39,058 bases of DNA from Caulobacter sp. (GCA_028291265.1 JAQGIK010000001.1:1-39058), one strand, 5' to 3'. Positions 9,891 to 17,883 are shown, counted from the first letter of the stretch. Numbers and translations are program-made. Notes: a model not told the origin generated them from the sequence alone.

Positions 9891-10388
9891 CTACTTTTTG
9901 CGGAACTGGTCCAGGGAGACGACCTTCGCCTCCGGCTCGCCGGCTTCCGCGGCCGGCGCCGCGTCTTCGTCCTCGTGGTCGAAGTCTTCGCCCTCTTCCG
10001 CGACCTCGAAGGCCTCGGGCGGTTCGAACTGCAGGCCGAACTGCACGTAGGGATCGAAGAACCGGACCACCGCCGCATAGGGGATCGACAGCCGCTTGGG
10101 CTGGCCGCCGAACTTCAGGGTGACGGTAAAGAAGGTCTCTCCCGGCGCCAGGTCCCAGTACTGGTGCTGCAGGATGATGGTCATCTCGTCGGGGTACTTG
10201 CCCAGCACCTCGACAGGCCCCGAGACGCCCGGCGCCTTGGTCTTGAAGGTGATGTAGAAGTGGTGCTCGCCGGGCAGGCCGCCGGGCGCGGCGGCGCGCT
10301 TGAGGGCGGCCTTGACGACCCCGCGCAGGGCGTCCTGGGCCATGGCCTCGTAGTGCATCAGGTCCTGGGGCGGCTTGTCCTGGGCCAT
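9891..10388 (-). CDS. sspB: SspB-type ClpXP adaptor (alpha subclass)
   Basis: A 165-residue adaptor that delivers ssrA-tagged proteins to ClpXP. The N-terminal ~130 residues are the tag-binding beta fold (EHHFYITFKT, MTIILQHQYWDL, FTVTLKFGG). An acidic, Ala/Pro-rich linker follows, then the short ClpX-binding tail VVSLDQFRKK at the C-terminus. This build (core, flexible linker, XB tail) is the known Caulobacter SspB-alpha design. The ssrA gene that supplies its substrates is in this window at about 14.9-15.1 kb. Confidence 0.93.
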   Translation of the reverse strand: MAQDKPPQDLMHYEAMAQDALRGVVKAALKRAAAPGGLPGEHHFYITFKTKAPGVSGPVEVLGKYPDEMTIILQHQYWDLAPGETFFTVTLKFGGQPKRLSIPYAAVVRFFDPYVQFGLQFEPPEAFEVAEEGEDFDHEDEDAAPAAEAGEPEAKVVSLDQFRKK

Positions 10389-10476
10389 TGAGGCTTCACT
10401 TCCCTACAACTTCCACAAGCGTAACGGTTCGCGCGCCTCTCGCAAAGCGGCTCATTCAGAACGCGAACCTAGATTT

Positions 10477-11943
10477 TCAGTTCTCGTCGCCTGCGCTGGG
10501 CTGAGGCCCTCGGGAAACGGTGGCCACGCGAAGGGCGTTGGTGGTGCCCGGCGTGTTGAACGGCACCCCGGCGGTGACGACGATTTCGTCGCCCCAGGTG
10601 GCGAAGCCTTCGCGGCGCGCCGTCTCCAGCGCCCCCGACACGGCCGCCGTCATCGTCTCGTGCGGCTCGATGACCACCGGATGGACGCCCCAGACCAGGG
10701 TCAGCCGCCGCGCCGTCTCGACCACCGGCGTCAGGCCGAGGATCGGCACGGTCGGCCGCTGGCGGGCGATGCGCAGCGCCGTCGAGCCGCCATGGCTGTA
10801 GGCGGCGATGGCCTTGGCCCCGGAGGCGTCGGCCACCTGGCGGGCGGCTGTGGCGATGGCCCCGGCCGAGGTGGTCTCGGGGGCCAGCGGGCGGTCGTCG
10901 ATGATCCGGCGCCATTCCTCGTCGCGCTCGGTGCGGGTCAGGATGCGGTCCATCATGTCGACCGCTTCCAGCGGATACTGGCCGGCGGCGGTCTCGGCCG
11001 ACAGCATGACCGCGTCGGCCCCCTCGAAGAGGGCGTTGGCCACGTCGCTGGCCTCGGCCCGGGTCGGGGTCGGAGAGCTGATCATGCTCTCCATCATCTG
11101 GGTGGCGACGATGACCGGCTTGCCCAGTTCGCGGGCCTTGCGGACGATGCGGCGCTGGGCCAGCGGCACCTCTTCGGGCGGCAGCTCGACGCCGAGGTCG
11201 CCGCGGGCGACCATGACGGCGTCGGACAGGGCAATGATCTCGTCGAGATTGACCAGGGCCTGGGGCTTTTCCAGCTTGGTCAGGATCCAGGCGCGGCCGG
11301 CGACCAGCTCGCGGGCCTCGATGACGTCCTCGGCCCGCTGCACGAACGACAGGCCGACGAAGTCGACTCCGGCCTCCAGCGCGAAGGCCAGGTCCTCGCG
11401 GTCCTTCTTGGTCAGGGCCGGAATCGGCAGCATGACGTCCGGCACGTTGACGCCCTTGCGGTCGCTGATCCGGCCGGCGACGGTCACCGTGGTTTCGAGG
11501 TGGTCCTCACGCACATGCTCGACGCGCAGCTTCAGCTTGCCGTCGTCGATCAGCAGATTCATCCCCGGCGTGGCGGCGGCGATGATCTCCGGATGCGGCA
11601 GCTGCACCCGGCGGGCGTCGCCGGGCGTCGGCGACAGGTCGAGCCTGAAGCTCTGGCCCTTCTGCAGGATGACATGGCCGTTGCTGAACCGACCGACACG
11701 AAGCTTGGGCCCCTGCACATCGGCCAGCACGCCGATCGGATGGCCGGTCTTCTTCTCCAGGGCCCGGATCCAGGCCAGGTTCTGGGCGTGACCCGCATGG
11801 TCGCCATGGCTGAAGTTCAGGCGGAAGACGTCGGCGCCGCCCTTGTGCAGGATCTCGATCATTTCCGCCGAAGAAGAGGCGGGTCCGAGTGTAGCGACGA
11901 CCTTGGCGCGGCGGCGGCGCAGGATGTGGTGACGACCGGGCAT
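10477..11943 (-). CDS. pyk: pyruvate kinase
   Basis: A 488-residue pyruvate kinase that makes pyruvate and ATP from phosphoenolpyruvate and ADP. Visible motifs are RLNFSHG (residues 41-47, nucleotide and metal site), the active-site signature ILTKLEKPQAL (220-230, with K223) and MVARGDLGVELP (244-255). The C-terminal regulatory domain is complete. The ATG at 11943 gives a short RRRR stretch before KVVATLGP, the usual first strand. The 88 bp before sspB hold no obvious structure. Confidence 0.96.
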   Translation of the reverse strand: MPGRHHILRRRRAKVVATLGPASSSAEMIEILHKGGADVFRLNFSHGDHAGHAQNLAWIRALEKKTGHPIGVLADVQGPKLRVGRFSNGHVILQKGQSFRLDLSPTPGDARRVQLPHPEIIAAATPGMNLLIDDGKLKLRVEHVREDHLETTVTVAGRISDRKGVNVPDVMLPIPALTKKDREDLAFALEAGVDFVGLSFVQRAEDVIEARELVAGRAWILTKLEKPQALVNLDEIIALSDAVMVARGDLGVELPPEEVPLAQRRIVRKARELGKPVIVATQMMESMISSPTPTRAEASDVANALFEGADAVMLSAETAAGQYPLEAVDMMDRILTRTERDEEWRRIIDDRPLAPETTSAGAIATAARQVADASGAKAIAAYSHGGSTALRIARQRPTVPILGLTPVVETARRLTLVWGVHPVVIEPHETMTAAVSGALETARREGFATWGDEIVVTAGVPFNTPGTTNALRVATVSRGPQPSAGDEN

Positions 11944-12107
11944 TCACGCTCCCAAGACGGGCCCGCCGGAGGCTTTCGCGCCTCTCCGCCGTCCCGCAGA
12001 ATTTCACGATGCGGGCTTATCGGCGCCCGTCTGTCAGAGCGACCGGAACTGGCCTGTAACGACGCCAAGGTCAACGCCCCCGGCGGTCACCAGCCTGTGT
12101 AGTGGGC

Positions 12108-12728
12108 CTAGGCGACGATCTTCTTGGCCGCCGCCGTGCGCAGCTTGCGGTCGGGCAGGCCGTTGGTCCCGCCGTTGACCAGCAGGGTGACGGCGGTGAC
12201 GTCGTCCTTGAGGGCGGCGGCGACGCATTTGTGTTTGACGAAGAAGTTGGCCGCCGCCTCGGCCGAGGCCTTCACGTCGCTGCGCAGCACCTCCGGATCG
12301 GCTTCGTGCCCGGCCTCGCGGTAGTTGGCGCGGCCGGTGATCTGCTTGACCCCGCCGCCGCGGAACCGCCAGCCGTCGCCGGGCTGGTCGTTGCCCAGCT
12401 GGGCCATTCCGAAGGTCCCGCCGTAGACGATGTTGGCGATGGCGTTCTGGTTGGCGGGTCGGCCCTGCTTGCGGCCGAATTTGTCGCAGTCGGCGGCGTT
12501 GATCCGCTTGCGGCTGAAGGTCTTCATCAGTCCGTCGACCGAATAGTTGAGGCTCTCGGCGAGCGTCGAGAAGCCTTTGCTCTCGACATGCATCTGACCC
12601 AGCCAGTGGGCCAAGACCAGCTTGTCGGTCAGTTTGTGGGCGGCGGCGGCGGCCTCCAGGGCGGCCAGGGTGCCGGGCAGCGCCTTGGGCGCGAAGGTGG
12701 CGAATTTCTGAGGATTGATCAGCGTCAT
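12108..12728 (-). CDS. GH19 chitinase/endolysin-like glycoside hydrolase
   Basis: A 206-residue single-domain protein of the glycoside hydrolase 19 group, the chitinase and phage endolysin family that cuts beta-1,4 N-acetylglucosamine chains. HVESKGF (residues 47-53, E49 as general acid) and NYS (61-63) are present, then GNDQPGDGWRFRGGG (112-126) and KQITGRANY (128-136). In many relatives the second acidic residue falls in the GNxEPGDG segment. Here that place has glutamine (Q115), and RGGG replaces the common RGRG, so activity may be altered. No signal peptide, as in cytoplasmically made endolysins. It stands alone, with no phage genes around it. Confidence 0.8.
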   Translation of the reverse strand: MTLINPQKFATFAPKALPGTLAALEAAAAAHKLTDKLVLAHWLGQMHVESKGFSTLAESLNYSVDGLMKTFSRKRINAADCDKFGRKQGRPANQNAIANIVYGGTFGMAQLGNDQPGDGWRFRGGGVKQITGRANYREAGHEADPEVLRSDVKASAEAAANFFVKHKCVAAALKDDVTAVTLLVNGGTNGLPDRKLRTAAAKKIVA

Positions 12729-12839
12729 CGTCTGTCCCCGTCCGGTCGGCCTGGGGCGGCGCCCGTCCGCCTGTACGCCGGACTACTGGGCGCAACTCAA
12801 CAGCATTCCGGCGGAATGGACAACCACAGGTCAGTGATT

Positions 12840-13601
12840 TCAGCCGAGGACCAGCAGATCGCTGCGGCCGGTCATCGGGATATGGAGGTCGCCGGCCTCG
12901 AGCGCCCGGTCGAGCGCCGCGAAGCCCTCGGCCAATTCAGCCTCGGTCAGGTGGTCGAACGTCGAGATGCCCTTCAACCGCAGCTTCTCCACCGCTTCGG
13001 CCTCGCTGGCCGAGTAGGTCTCGGTGACCTCGATGAGGTCGATTGGCTTCAGGCCGACCGCCGCGAAGATCTCCGTGGTCGCCGTCAGGGTGGGGAACAG
13101 CTGGCGGCCGATCTCCTCCAGGCGGGGGAAGAAGCGGACATACCACTCGCCGACCGGTCGGTCGGAGAAGACGCCGCGCAGCAGCACCCGGCCGCCGGGG
13201 GCCAGCACCCGGGCGATCTCGCGCGCGGCCAGGGCCTTGTCCGGGAAGTGGTGGAAGGACAGGAACATCAGCACCGCATCGACCGATCCGTCGTCCAGCG
13301 GAATGGCCGAGGCCCCGCCGGCCAGGTAGCGGACGCCCGGTGTCGCGCCTTGCGCTTCCGCCGTGCGGCGCATGCCGTCGGAGGGCTCGACGCCGGTGAC
13401 CGGTCCGCCGAACCGCGCCGCCAGGGCCGGGGCGAACCGGCCGGTGCCGGAGCCGAGGTCGAGGACGGCCAGCGGGCGCCGGGCGGGCAGCACGCCCTCG
13501 AAGACATCCATCCACTGGGTCAGCATGTCCGGGGCGATGGCCCGCGCCCTGGCGTAGACCTGATGCTGATGCCGGTCGTAGTCGACGGCCTTGAGGGTCA
13601 T
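12840..13601 (-). CDS. class I SAM-dependent methyltransferase (UbiE/Methyltransf_11 type)
   Basis: A 253-residue methyltransferase. The SAM-binding motif I is LDLGSGTGRF (residues 47-56), followed by VTGVEPSDGM (acidic strand 2) and MFLSFHHFPD (post-II, about residue 110). The substrate is unknown. The frame is open far upstream, but the ATG at 13601 gives the normal N-terminus. This ATG overlaps the stop of the LprI-like gene (ATGA, 13598-13601), so the two form an operon with coupled translation. Confidence 0.85.
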   Translation of the reverse strand: MTLKAVDYDRHQHQVYARARAIAPDMLTQWMDVFEGVLPARRPLAVLDLGSGTGRFAPALAARFGGPVTGVEPSDGMRRTAEAQGATPGVRYLAGGASAIPLDDGSVDAVLMFLSFHHFPDKALAAREIARVLAPGGRVLLRGVFSDRPVGEWYVRFFPRLEEIGRQLFPTLTATTEIFAAVGLKPIDLIEVTETYSASEAEAVEKLRLKGISTFDHLTEAELAEGFAALDRALEAGDLHIPMTGRSDLLVLG

Positions 13602-14659
13602 TGGCTTTCGTCCTCGTCGGTGGCGATGCAGGCGTCGTCGCCGATCAGACAGAGGAGAGCGTTGGTGCGCTCCCGGGTCAGATAGTCGGCGGCCGTATCG
13701 CCCATGCCCGGCCATTTGAGATTGGCGAAGGCGCTCCAGGCGTCGCGGTACTTGATCCAGGCCCGCTGGGTCCCCCGCACCCCGTCCTTGGTCACCGTGC
13801 CGAAGTCCTCGAAGCTGTTGGCCGTCACCTTCTTCCAGGCCGCGTTCAAGGCCGCGTCGCTCTTCTGCAGCTGGCCGGGAACAGCCTTGTCGAAGGCCTT
13901 TGTGTCCAGCGCCTCCAGCAGGCCGAGCGTGCTGACCTTGATCTCGCCCTCGGCCTCCAGGGCGAAGACGCCGCGCATGGTGCCGGAGAGGTCGACCTCG
14001 CCCTCGGCCATGGCGTCGGCATAGGCGGTCTCGGCGGCCATGACCCGGTCCCAGGCCGCCTTCTGGACGGGGGTCCAGCCGTGGCCGAGCTCGGCGAAGC
14101 GCAGGGCCCGCTGATGGTCCTGGACGCGCGCGCCGATCGAGGCGCACAGGCCGGCGGCGTAGCCGCTGGTGACGTCGTCGCAGTAGTCGAAGGCGGTGTC
14201 GGTCCCTTCGCCCTTCATCCGGCCTTCCAGGGCGGCGATGCGGCCGGACACCTCGAACGGCGCCCCGCCGACCGTGCAGGCCATGCGGATGGCGTAGGGC
14301 AGGTTGGGCTTCACGCCACGGCCGTTGGCATAGAGCATCATCAGCACGCCCGCCCCGGCCGGCCCGTCGTTCTCGTTCCGCGCCATCTCGGCGAAGGCGC
14401 AATGACGGGCTTTCACCGCGTCGCCCGGACCGGAGATCTCATAGTAGGCGTCGGAGGAATCGCAGATCTTCAGCGCCGCCAGCTGGGCGGCCGTCGGCCG
14501 GTCGGCGGCGGGCGGCTCAACCTTCCGGTATTTCGCGCAGTCGGCGACACTCTCGGGATATTCCTTCTGGAAATCGCTGTCGCCCCAGTACTCCGGCTCG
14601 GCGGCGGCCGCCGTGCAGAGAAGCAGGCTGACAAGCGCAAGCGGGAGCCAGGGACGCAT
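13598..14659 (-). CDS. secreted protein with C-terminal LprI (DUF1311) domain
   Basis: A 353-residue protein with a signal peptide at residues 1-20. The middle (about 55-190) contains short helical pieces such as GAGVLMMLYANGRGVKPN, reminiscent of Sel1-like repeats. The last 120 residues match the LprI pattern: LQKSDAALNAAWKKV, then RGTQRAWIKYRDAW and LTRERTNAL. LprI-domain proteins bind or inhibit lysozyme in some species. Many cysteines (at least eight) suggest disulfides in the periplasm. The role here is inferred only from family. It is the first gene of the pair with the methyltransferase. Confidence 0.75.
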   Translation of the reverse strand: MRPWLPLALVSLLLCTAAAAEPEYWGDSDFQKEYPESVADCAKYRKVEPPAADRPTAAQLAALKICDSSDAYYEISGPGDAVKARHCAFAEMARNENDGPAGAGVLMMLYANGRGVKPNLPYAIRMACTVGGAPFEVSGRIAALEGRMKGEGTDTAFDYCDDVTSGYAAGLCASIGARVQDHQRALRFAELGHGWTPVQKAAWDRVMAAETAYADAMAEGEVDLSGTMRGVFALEAEGEIKVSTLGLLEALDTKAFDKAVPGQLQKSDAALNAAWKKVTANSFEDFGTVTKDGVRGTQRAWIKYRDAWSAFANLKWPGMGDTAADYLTRERTNALLCLIGDDACIATDEDESQ

Positions 14660-14737
14660 CGAACCCTCCAGTCGTTGGATCGACTATCGCGCAGGCTCGT
14701 GAACCGAGGGAGTCTCAAATTGGGGGAAGGAAAGGTA

Positions 14738-14844
14738 GGTGGGGGGATTCTGTTGCCAGGCTCCCGCATCCCTCAAGAGAAAGAAGGGGGGAGCCTCGTC
14801 AGCCGTCGGGGAAGGTGGGGGGATTCTGTTGCCAGGCTCCCCCC
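14738..14844. repeat. 28-bp direct repeat and 11-bp inverted repeat downstream of ssrA
   Basis: Two identical 28-bp copies lie at 14738-14765 and 14814-14841, 76 bp apart; they begin GGTGGGGGGATTC and end CCAGGCTCCC. Between and around them GGGGGGAGCCT (14786-14796) is the perfect inverse of AGGCTCCCCCC (14834-14844), so the right half can fold into a long hairpin. The block fills most of the gap between the LprI-like gene and ssrA. It looks like two copies of an intergenic repeat family. It may also stop transcription from ssrA. No gene is seen here. Confidence 0.7.
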
Positions 14845-14867
14845 GGGCCCCGCCTGAAGGTGCTAAA

Positions 14868-15026
14868 CCCGCAGGGCTTTAGAGCGAGTGCTCCGGCGCT
14901 GCATTACGCGGCGACGGCGAACTCTTCAGCGAAGTTATCGTTCGCAGTTAGTTTAAAACCCGAAACGGTGGGTCAGGCCGAGAGAAAGCAATCACCTTTA
15001 CACGTCTGTCGATGCTGATCGGCCCC
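14868..15026 (-). ncRNA. ssrA: tmRNA, coding piece of two-piece ssrA
   Basis: On the minus strand the piece begins GGGGCCG at 15026, which pairs base by base (one G-U) with CGGCTCC of the acceptor piece to form the 7-bp acceptor stem. The tag reading frame at 14945-14904 reads GCG AAC GAT AAC ..., giving ANDNFAEEFAVAA and a TAA stop; the resume point lies just upstream. The tag ends in the AVAA type seen in Caulobacter. Alphaproteobacterial ssrA is circularly permuted and processed into two RNAs, as here. The 3' end is approximate, near the hairpin AAAGCCC-TGC-GGGTTT (14865-14880). Confidence 0.92.
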
Positions 15027-15054
15027 GCGCTTCCCGTGATAACTCGGGAGAGAA

Positions 15055-15140
15055 TGGTGGAGCCGCCGGGAATCGCACCCGGGTCCAGTCCGCTTATTAC
15101 GTGCGCGTTTATCTCCATAGTCCGGGCAAGCCCGAACAGG
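15055..15140 (-). ncRNA. ssrA: tmRNA, acceptor piece of two-piece ssrA
   Basis: This is the transcribed-first part of the permuted gene. It contains a T-arm (CCGGG-TGCGATT-CCCGG), the acceptor strand CGGCTCC and an encoded ACCA end at 15058-15055. An intervening segment (15027-15054) would be removed to separate it from the coding piece. The upstream part can form CGGGC-TT-GCCCG. The 5' end near 15135-15140 is a guess from the promoter-like box at 15143-15150. Confidence 0.88.
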
Positions 15141-15142
15141 AC

Positions 15143-15150
15143 CTATATAG
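15143..15150 (-). promoter_or_regulatory. possible -10 box for ssrA
   Basis: CTATATAG lies just before the inferred 5' end of the acceptor piece, at the right distance for a -10 element. No convincing -35 box is seen 16-18 bp upstream (TTATTC is the nearest). The segment sits between the ilvN stop and ssrA. Confidence 0.35.
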
Positions 15151-15202
15151 GCGCAGGACCCTTCGAAGGGAATAACCGCGGAGTAAATCCTGCGTGCGAG
15201 GG

Positions 15203-15754
15203 CTACATCCCCTCGGCGCCGCGCTCGATGGAGAGCACGCCGGTGCGCGAAAGCTCGACCAGGCCCAGCGGCCGCATCAGGTCGACGAAGCTGTCGATCT
15301 TGCCCGGCGCGCCGGTGATCTCGAAGACGAAGCTTTCGGAGGTGGTGTCGATCACCCGGGCGCGGAAAATTTCGCTGACCCGCAGGGCCTCGACCCGTTC
15401 GGGCCCCTCGCCCTTGACCTTGACCAGCGCCAATTCGCGCTCGACGCCGTTGGGGTCCCTGGTCACGTCATGCACGCGGCGGACGCTGACCACCTTCTGA
15501 AGCTGGGCCTCGATCTGCTCCAGCACATGGTGGGCGCCGCGCGTGACGATCGTGATGCGGCTGGTGTGGGCCTTCCGATCCGTCTCGGCGACGGTGAGGC
15601 TTTCGATGTTGTAGCCGCGGGCGGCGAACAGACCGACCACACGGTGCAGGACCCCGGCCTCGTTGTCGACGAGCAGGGCGAAGGTGGCGAGCTGCTCGGC
15701 CTCGGTCTCGTGGGCAAGGTCGTAGGCGGAGGCGGGTTGGGCGGGGAGGGTCAT
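15203..15754 (-). CDS. ilvN: acetolactate synthase small (regulatory) subunit
   Basis: A 183-residue regulatory subunit of acetohydroxyacid synthase. The N-terminal ACT domain (about residues 22-95) starts with TFALLVDNEAGVLHRVVGLF and contains GYNIESLTV, the valine-binding region. The C-terminal domain ends in GLVELSRTGVLSIERG. It raises activity of the large subunit and gives feedback inhibition by valine. Its ATG overlaps the ilvB stop by one base (TGATG), so the subunits are made in a coupled way. Confidence 0.95.
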   Translation of the reverse strand: MTLPAQPASAYDLAHETEAEQLATFALLVDNEAGVLHRVVGLFAARGYNIESLTVAETDRKAHTSRITIVTRGAHHVLEQIEAQLQKVVSVRRVHDVTRDPNGVERELALVKVKGEGPERVEALRVSEIFRARVIDTTSESFVFEITGAPGKIDSFVDLMRPLGLVELSRTGVLSIERGAEGM

Positions 15755-17574
15755 CAGACGAGCCTACGCCCGGCTTCGTCGATCACCGAGCCCAGATCGT
15801 CCAGTTCCTCGGGCAGGATCATCTCGTTGTGGGCCTTGCCCGACGGGATCATCGGCAGGCAGTTCTCGGCCTTCTCGACGCGGCAGTCGAAGATGACCGG
15901 GCCCGGATGGTCGATCATCTCGATGATCTTGGCGTCCAGCTCGGCCGGGTCGCTGCAGCGGATGCCCTTGGCGCCGTAGGCCTCGGCCAGCTTCACGAAG
16001 TCGGGCAGGCTCGAGGAATAGCTCTGGCTGTAGCGCTGGCCGTGCAGCAGTTCCTGCCACTGGCGGACCATGCCCATCCACTCGTTGTTGAGGATGAAGA
16101 TCTTGACCGGCAGGTCGTACTGTACCGCCGTCGACATCTCCTGGATGCACATCTGGATGCTGGCCTCGCCGGCGATGTCGATGACCAGGCTGCCCGGATG
16201 GGCCAGCTGGGCGCCGATGGCGGCGGGCAGGCCATAGCCCATGGTGCCTAGCCCCCCGGAGGTCATCCAGCGGTTTGGCTCTTGGAAGCGGTAGAACTGG
16301 GCGGCCCACATCTGGTGCTGGCCGACTTCGGTGGTGATGTAGGCGTCGCGGTCCTTGGTCAGCTGGTACAGCCGCTCGACGGCCAGCTGCGGCTTGATGG
16401 TCTGCTCGCTCTTGCCGTAGCGCAGGCAGCGAACCTCGCGCCAGGTCTCGATCTGCCGCCACCACTCGTCCAGCGCCTGGCGGTTGGCGGTCAGACCCTG
16501 GTCGTTCCAGGAGGCGATCAGGTCGGCCAGCACGCTGCCGGCGTCGCCGACGATGCCGAGATCGACCCGGACGTTCTTGTTGATCGAGCTGGCGTCGATA
16601 TCGATGTGGATCTTCTTGGAATTCGGCGAGAAGGCGTCCAGCCGTCCGGTCACCCGGTCGTCGAACCGCGCCCCGACGCAGATCATCACGTCGCAGTCGT
16701 GCATGGCATGGTTGGCCTCGAAGGTGCCGTGCATGCCCAGCATCCCCAGCCAGGCCGGATCGGCGGCCGGAAAGGCCCCCAGCCCCATCAGGGTCGAGGT
16801 CACCGGCGCCCCGGTCATGGCCGCGAACGCGCGCAGGGCCTTGGCGGCTTCCGGACCAGCGTTGATGACGCCGCCGCCGGTGTAGAAGATCGGCGCCTTG
16901 GCGTGGGCGATCAGCCGGGCGGCTTCGGCGATGCGGACCGCATCCCCCTTGGTGCGCGGGGCGTAGGCGTGGCCGAACTTCACCTCGGTCGGCCCCTGGT
17001 AGACGCCGCGCGAGAACTGCACGTCCTTGGGCAGGTCGACCAGCACCGGGCCGGGCCGACCGCTGGTGGCGATGTGGAAGGCCTCGTGCAGCACTCGGGG
17101 TAAGTCGCGGATGTCCTTCACCAGGTAGTTGTGCTTGGTGCAGGCGCGGGTGATGCCGACGGTGTCGGCCTCCTGGAAGGCGTCGGTGCCGATCAGGTGG
17201 GTCGGGACCTGGCCCGTCAGCACGACCATCGGGATCGAGTCCATCAACGCGTCGACGATGCCGGTGATGGCGTTGGTCGCCCCCGGGCCGCTGGTCACCA
17301 GGACGACGCCGGGCTTGCCGGTCGAGCGGGCATAGCCCTCGGCGGCGTGGGCCGCGCCCTGCTCATGGCGCACCAGGATGTGGCGCAGGCGCTCGCCGTG
17401 CTTTTCGTTGTCCTGGAACAGGGCGTCGTAGATCGGCAGCACGGCGCCGCCCGGGTAACCGAACATCACCTCGACGCCCTGGTCGACCAGGGCGCGGATC
17501 ACCATCTCGGCGCCGGTCAGGGTGTCCAGCTGGACGGCGGCATCGGCTGCGGGAGCGGTTTTCTGGTCGGTCAT
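15754..17574 (-). CDS. ilvB: acetolactate synthase large (catalytic) subunit
   Basis: A 606-residue ThDP-dependent enzyme that joins two pyruvates, or pyruvate and 2-ketobutyrate, in the first common step of branched-chain amino acid synthesis. The catalytic glutamate is in VRHEQGAAHAAEG near residue 70. The ThDP/Mg2+ motif reads GEASIQM ... ILNNEWMGM, with glutamate (GAG codon) where the aspartate of GDG/GDA is usual. The start MTDQKTAP has a leader of about 20 extra residues before the first conserved helix. It is the first gene of ilvBN and is preceded by a leader peptide and attenuator. Confidence 0.95.
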   Translation of the reverse strand: MTDQKTAPAADAAVQLDTLTGAEMVIRALVDQGVEVMFGYPGGAVLPIYDALFQDNEKHGERLRHILVRHEQGAAHAAEGYARSTGKPGVVLVTSGPGATNAITGIVDALMDSIPMVVLTGQVPTHLIGTDAFQEADTVGITRACTKHNYLVKDIRDLPRVLHEAFHIATSGRPGPVLVDLPKDVQFSRGVYQGPTEVKFGHAYAPRTKGDAVRIAEAARLIAHAKAPIFYTGGGVINAGPEAAKALRAFAAMTGAPVTSTLMGLGAFPAADPAWLGMLGMHGTFEANHAMHDCDVMICVGARFDDRVTGRLDAFSPNSKKIHIDIDASSINKNVRVDLGIVGDAGSVLADLIASWNDQGLTANRQALDEWWRQIETWREVRCLRYGKSEQTIKPQLAVERLYQLTKDRDAYITTEVGQHQMWAAQFYRFQEPNRWMTSGGLGTMGYGLPAAIGAQLAHPGSLVIDIAGEASIQMCIQEMSTAVQYDLPVKIFILNNEWMGMVRQWQELLHGQRYSQSYSSSLPDFVKLAEAYGAKGIRCSDPAELDAKIIEMIDHPGPVIFDCRVEKAENCLPMIPSGKAHNEMILPEELDDLGSVIDEAGRRLV

Positions 17575-17605
17575 GGCGGGGTCTCAGGGGAGTTTTGTGT
17601 CTGGG

Positions 17606-17633
17606 AAAACAAAAGGGGCCCCATAAGGGCCCC
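17606..17633 (-). terminator. ilvBN leader attenuator (intrinsic terminator)
   Basis: On the minus strand GGGGCCC-TTAT-GGGCCCC forms a 7-bp stem with a tetraloop, followed by TTTTGTTTT. It lies about 32 bp before the ilvB ATG and after the leader peptide, so read-through must be controlled. This is the attenuator position for ilv operons. Confidence 0.85.
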
Positions 17634-17640
17634 GGCGCAT

Positions 17641-17683
17641 GCGGCCTTGAACGGCGTGCTGGGGACACGCCGGACAGGGCCGC
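17641..17683 (-). promoter_or_regulatory. leader RNA pause/anti-antiterminator hairpin
   Basis: Two nested stems are visible on the minus strand: an outer GCGGCC (17683-17678) with GGCCGC (17646-17641), and an inner CGGCGTG (17672-17666) with CACGCCG (17658-17652). The outer stem begins at the leader peptide stop codon, so a ribosome stalled on the Ile/Val/Leu codons would affect its folding. The exact alternative pairing with the terminator is not worked out. Confidence 0.6.
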
Positions 17684-17712
17684 TAGGTAAGTACGATGCT
17701 CACGATGCGCAC
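17683..17712 (-). CDS. ilvBN leader peptide
   Basis: GTG CGC ATC GTG AGC ATC GTA CTT ACC TAG encodes MRIVSIVLT. Six of the nine residues are Ile, Val, Leu or Thr, the amino acids that control ilv operons. GTA and CTT are rare in this GC-rich genome, which would strengthen stalling. GGAG lies 8 bases before the GTG as a ribosome-binding site. The stop codon abuts the first hairpin and the terminator follows. This is too short for ordinary gene finding. The shared position of codons, hairpin and terminator makes it convincing. Confidence 0.75.
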   Translation of the reverse strand: MRIVSIVLT

Positions 17713-17762
17713 GAAGTTTGCTCCAAATCCACGAAATCGTACATGCCACGCGCTCAAACCAG

Positions 17763-17768
17763 GGTCAA
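17763..17768 (-). promoter_or_regulatory. possible -35 box of ilvBN promoter
   Basis: TTGACC on the minus strand lies about 50 bp upstream of the leader start, with TACGAT (a weak -10) about 21 bp downstream, wider than ideal. It is the best promoter candidate in the interval between ilvBN and the divergent YbjN gene. Confidence 0.3.
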
Positions 17769-17883
17769 GGCAGGGCTTGGCGCAACTTCCTTCCAAATTT
17801 CAATTTACCCCCTCGATGTGGGGTGACGCCGGTCCGTGAAAGGGAAATTGTGGCGCCCATCATCGAGCTCGGGAAAAGACCAT

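Noticed and set aside
12108..12728. prophage remnant around the GH19 endolysin-like gene
   Set aside because: Neighbours are core genes and no holin, tail, capsid or integrase genes are seen, so one lysin-like gene is not enough.
14815..15018. small plus-strand open frame over the tmRNA region
   Set aside because: It is antisense to the tmRNA coding piece; its apparent protein is an artefact of the structured RNA gene.
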